From assembly GCA_963921795.1 (NCBI GenBank), contig OY997652.1, forward strand, positions 58,454,919 to 58,518,918: a stretch of 64,000 nucleotides of DNA, read 5' to 3'. The DNA comes from Nannobrachium achirus (lineage: Eukaryota; Chordata; Actinopteri; Myctophiformes; Myctophidae). Position 1 is the first letter of the stretch. The number at the start of each line of letters is the position of its first letter. Below, in pieces: positions 59,964 to 64,000 of this stretch. A program made the position numbers and the translations under genes. The notes under the pieces were generated by a model. The model saw only the letters and a list, made by a program, of their open reading frames with translations, was not told the origin of the DNA and did not search any database.

Positions 59964-60695
59964 TATTGCGACCGTCAGGGAGCAGTTTACTATGAAAACC
60001 TCCACCGGCCGTCCGTCGGTCGGTCACACGTCACACGTCACACCTTTACCCTGCTCATATCTCCGCATCAGTATATAGGGCTTGTTTGTTTATTGTATGA
60101 CATCACGCCACATCATCAGCTGTGGACTCTGTGATGTCATCGTATCGCATCAGTATATAGGGCTTGTTTGTTTATTGTATGACATCACGCCACATCATCA
60201 GCTGTGGACTCTGTGATGTCATCGTATCTCCATATATGGCCATCTCCGTATATGGAGATATAAGTCGTCCATGCCCAAGTATGGGCTGGTGAGGTCAGAC
60301 TTTGTGTGATGCGTAGGTTATCTCAATATATGGAGATTCAACATTCCAGGCAATGCTCTCTTCCCTGGTGAGAATTGCCCCTTTATATAGGGCTTGTTTG
60401 TGTATTGTATGACATCACGCCACATCATCAGCTGTGGACTCTGTGATGTCATCGTATCTCCATATATGGCCATCTCCGTATATGGAGATATAAGTCGTCC
60501 ATGCCCAAGTATGGGCTGGTGAGGTCAGACTTTGTGTGATGCGTAGGTTATCTCCATATATGGAGATTCAACATTCCAGGTGTAACTATGGCTACCCGTA
60601 TGACGTGAGAGGTGGAGGTTGTGATATTTGTGGAGATATTTGTGGAGATAAGCGACCAACGGTCGCTTATCTCCCGATTAGGGAGTCTTACTGGT
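59964..60695 (+). mobile_element. Helitron-like element with terminal hairpins and internal duplications
   Basis: It starts TATTGCGACCGTCAGG and ends GATTAGGGAGTCTTACTGGT, sharing both ends with 34475-34951. A perfect 14-bp stem (GGAGATAAGCGACC, loop AAC) lies at 60644-60674, followed by CTCCC-GATTA-GGGAG at 60671-60685. The interior holds three copies of ATAGGGCTTGTTTGT...GTGATGTCATCGTATC (60076, 60158, 60394) and two copies of a block of about 120 bp (60229, 60465). Assignment to Helitrons rests on the 3' hairpin and lack of inverted ends or target duplication. Confidence 0.65.
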
Positions 60696-62899
60696 TGTAA
60701 AGACTCATGCCCCCTTTGATGTCAATGTGTGTGTGTGCACCTGTAGGCCTACAGAGCGCAACTAGCATTTACACACAGAAACAGAGAGACAGCGCCCCCA
60801 AGTGACTTGTAGCAGACTTGTAGAATACTGTAGCAGTAATAGTATATCAATGTGAACTTGCTGTTTTTGGTCAGACATAGCATATAAAAATATTTTTCTC
60901 TGCATTTTTCTAAACAGAAAATTCTAAAAATAATTCCTATTACATAATTACATTAGTACACTTATCTGATAAGTGCCTGACGCCATAAATACAAATATCA
61001 ACTGAGTTATTCGCTCGAAAAGCCATCAATCACAAAAAGGTCAATATCTCCAGTTCTTTCAATTATAGCTGGATTTTGGTCAAAAATGGCTATTTTGAGA
61101 TGGCTGCAACTATAGAAAAAAAAGCTTTTTATTTATTTATTTTATTTTTCGGTGAGACTAGAGTTTGTCCTGTTTCATTTGAGGTTCTGTATGACATTGT
61201 CGAAAAAATACAGAATTTAGGAAAAATGTCAATATAAAAAAAATATATCAATTTTTTTATTAAACAAAATGGCAGGAGAGCCATACAGTCAATGTTAAAA
61301 TGGCGGCCAATGTGTTAATAAGAGTAGGCTTCTAAGAATAAGAATATAACGTTTTGAATATGAGCAGAGAGGAGCAAGGTTTCTCCTCTGTTCCTTGGTG
61401 CGAGGACCGTCCCAATTCCGCTCCTGTTGGGGCCGCGAACCACATTTTGCCAACATCTGCGCTCGCTGACACCATCAGACAATGTGAGCACAGAACAGAT
61501 CATTGACATAAACCCTTAAACGCCATTCTTACCCCGACGATGCCCCCACAATTTAGAGAGAATGAACATCTTTGAATGACCTTAAGGCTAAACTCCAATT
61601 TGAACAACATGTTTGTTTATTTAGCCCATGACAATATTGTGCTACTGTAAACCTTTCTGTAAAGCGACTTTGGATACTTAGAAGAGCCGTATATAAAGAT
61701 GAGCTATGGAGATGTTAGACCATCTTTTTTTTGGACTTGTTGCCTACCGATTGTTCTATCTAGATATAATGAAGAAAATTATAAATATAATATAGCCTAC
61801 AGACAGTTGTCTTTAATAGACAGGCATAGACAGAGACACAATGCACGCTGTGGGCTTGTAGATCGGCTATTTTCTATCTTACTTCTTAAATAGGTCAGTG
61901 TTTTCTTAGATAATTTCTTAGATTTTTATTTTATTTATTCATGAAATTATAAGGGGAAAAAACATTTATTTATTTTAAATCTTTAAATGTTATTCTTTTT
62001 GGGGGAGAATGTTTTTTGAATATTTTTAAATGATACAAAACTAAATGTAGGAAACCAAACATTAAGGGACTCATAAAAATGTTTTCGTGACCCACAAATG
62101 GGTCCCAACCCAGTGCTTGGGAAACCACAGATGATTGTTGTATTCTCCGCTTTGAGAACTGTCTGTGACTCTGCCTCATTTTTCTCTCACCCTCTCTCTG
62201 CCTCATCTTAAAATAAATGTGAGAAATCTCTGTTCTGTCTAATAAGAGGCAGATGGAACGGCATGATAGCGTTGATTTAGCGTTAGCTCTGCTCTGGTCC
62301 ATAGCGTTAGAGAGTGGAGTTCTCCACTAACGATATGGACCAGAGCTAATTTAGCGTTAGCATGTTGCTAAGCTATCGGATCACCGTTGAGGAAAATCAA
62401 CAAACGTAGGCTATAATCGATTATGTCACGTCACCGCATCGATGCAGAATAGCGACCGCATGGCGATACAAGCGAATTAAAAAGTCCAATCCACAACTAC
62501 ACCACACTATCAATATCAACGACAACCTAGCCAAGTTTATTTACTGTCCTCCGTTTGAGCTCTCCGCTCCGTCTGTGACTGGCTGCTGAGCGCTCCGCTC
62601 AGCTGCACAGTCAAGCATGGGTGTTGACGTCACATGCAAGAGAAAGCAAGCGCTTGATTTGTTCAAAAATAAAACGACCATTATCCCCCATCCACTTTCA
62701 CCACTACTGCACTGACAAACCGGACGGAGCCAAGACGAGAAAAAAGCGCTCCTCTTCTCACTGCTGCTCAAGCCTCGCAGCCTAGATGACATGACCCCCC
62801 CCCCCCCCCCCCCCCCCAAATATTTTTACATCGAATCTGAACGAATCACACAAACGATCACTTTGGATTCAAAACGGCAACTTTAGATTCAAAACAAGA
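60696..62899. other. Repeat-poor sequence upstream of the LINE fragment
   Basis: One arm of the AGCTCACAA palindrome (TGGGCTTGTAGATCGGCTAT) lies near 61851-61870, and a poly-C run at 62795-62817. No gene recognised. Confidence 0.5.
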
Positions 62900-63870
62900 C
62901 TTTAAACTAGGGACAGGAACCATAAAATGGAACAAAGATAAGCTCTTGTCCTCGCACAACAACCTCAGAGACCTGATGCTCAACTACCAGTCAGCTGTCA
63001 AGAATGCCAGAAGTACTGTAAATATTTTAAGTTAATTGCCTCCCACTCCCATAACTCCAGGATAATGTTTCAGGCTATGCAATCCGTAATAAACCCACCA
63101 CCCAGTCAGTCCCTAGAAGCTTCCCCAGAAAAGTTCCTGCAGCACTTTATGGGCAAGCTAGAGGGAATCAGACAGCAGTTGTCTACTGAACCAACATTTC
63201 CTGATCCTGAGGTGTGTCCTGTGCCACCCTCCCAACTCACCTCTTTCAGTCTAATCACAGCAGCAACACTCCTGGAAACTGTCACACTGATGAAATCCTC
63301 ATCTTGCCCTCTTGATATCATTCCCACCACATTTCTGAAGGAGAACATACTGACTGTCGCCCCTGCCATTGTTTCAATTATTAAATGTTAACCTAGTAAA
63401 CCTCTTTTTTTTTTTTTTATATTTTTAGACCCATCTCCAGTCCAAACTACAGTTCTTATCAAAAAAAATTGAAAAATAGTGTCCAAGCAACTGATTCATT
63501 TTATGAATTTTAATTGTGTCTTTGAAAAGTTTCAATCCGGTTTTAGGGCCTTGCACAGCACAGAAAAAGCACTTTTAAAAGTTACAAATGATCTTTTATT
63601 AAATGTGGACAGTGGGTTTTAGATCTTCGCTCTGCATTTGACATGGTTGATCACCTTATTTTAATTGAATGCTTGAAAAACATGGTCGGCCTGAATGAGG
63701 GAGCACTATAGTGGTTTGACAGAATTGTTTCCGTGTTAATTGGGGAGGCCTCATCTTCACAGGCTCCTTTTAAATGTAGAGTCCACCAAGGCTCAATTTT
63801 AGGCTCCCTACTGTTCAGTATTTACATGTTGCCTATTGGCAACATAGTTACGCGGACGACACGCAGCTGT
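62900..63870 (+). pseudogene. LINE RT fragment with internal deletions
   Basis: It reads LRDLMLNYQSAVKNARSTVN, then LMKSSSCPLDIIPTTFLKEN and APAIVSIIKC. After a gap come FEKFQSGFRALHSTEKALLK and finally YADDTQLYISV. These are RT blocks of the LINE type whose 3' end occurs at 33504 and 37960. Blocks between SIIKC and FQSGF are lost. Confidence 0.8.
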
Positions 63871-63873
63871 ATA

Positions 63874-63960
63874 TCAGTTTACAGTCAGTTTACAGTTTAG
63901 GTATTTAGCAGATGCTTTTAATCTAAAGCGACTTATCCCCTAAGACCTGGTGTTGCAGGT
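63874..63960 (-). mobile_element. Inverted LINE 3' tail
   Basis: The reverse complement reads AGTCGCTTTAGATTAAAAGC with ATCTGCTAAATACC and TAAACTG repeats, the 3' tail seen at 34107 and 50137, but opposite to the adjoining RT fragment. Confidence 0.7.
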
Positions 63961-64000
63961 AACATACCACACCCCAGTTACATTACTGACTTGCTGAAAC

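Overview
The window is vertebrate genomic DNA, most likely from a teleost fish. The evidence is intron-rich protein-coding sequence with GT-AG splice sites, very long (CA)n, (CAGA)n and (TC)n microsatellites, and a dense load of fish-type transposons: hAT elements with 8-bp target duplications, L2/CR1-like LINEs, a tRNA-derived SINE, MITEs and foldback elements. There is no prokaryotic gene organisation. The species cannot be fixed from sequence alone.

One host gene dominates. A TRPM-family cation channel, closest to TRPM4/TRPM5, lies on the minus strand. Fourteen exons were located between 57240 and 5319, about 2.08 kb of coding sequence (about 693 codons) spread over 52 kb. They cover the end of the N-terminal homology region, the ankyrin-like middle, the pre-S1 segment, S1 to S6 with the pore, and the TRP helix. 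First exons must lie right of the window, since no SLOG-domain exon was found from 57241 to 64000. The usual C-terminal coiled-coil exons were not found either. The next recognisable minus-strand exon (1501-1335) encodes a ZZ-type zinc finger resembling p62/SQSTM1, in a splice phase that fits the last TRPM exon. The pore filter reads FGDLN instead of the usual FGQIP.

Introns hold the rest. Region 1-5300 carries small hAT and hairpin MITEs and the ZZ exon. Region 5800-9780 is a degraded plus-strand LINE with a C-terminal zinc finger, split by a SINE. Region 11-15 kb is a composite hAT-like element with tetranucleotide repeats. Region 19-23 kb holds a hAT with perfect 8-bp duplications and a 1.5-kb PIF/Harbinger-like element that contains a foldback repeat with tRNA-like arms. 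Region 24.1-28.6 kb is a nearly complete L2-like LINE with an open ORF1 and a broken ORF2. Region 31.2-35 kb holds another hAT, a LINE tail and a Helitron-like element.

Intron 5 (35684-54242) contains a multi-level nest. A plus-strand LINE tail (37960-38178 and 49815-50137) is split by a minus-strand L2 copy (A). Copy A is split by a 1041-bp palindrome (39951-40991) and by a second, esterase-ORF1 LINE (B, 41833-47824, 6-bp duplication). Copy B carries a TTAA-flanked MITE (43038-43493). Region 57.3-64 kb contains only repeats, among them a Helitron-like element with strong terminal hairpins and LINE remnants.
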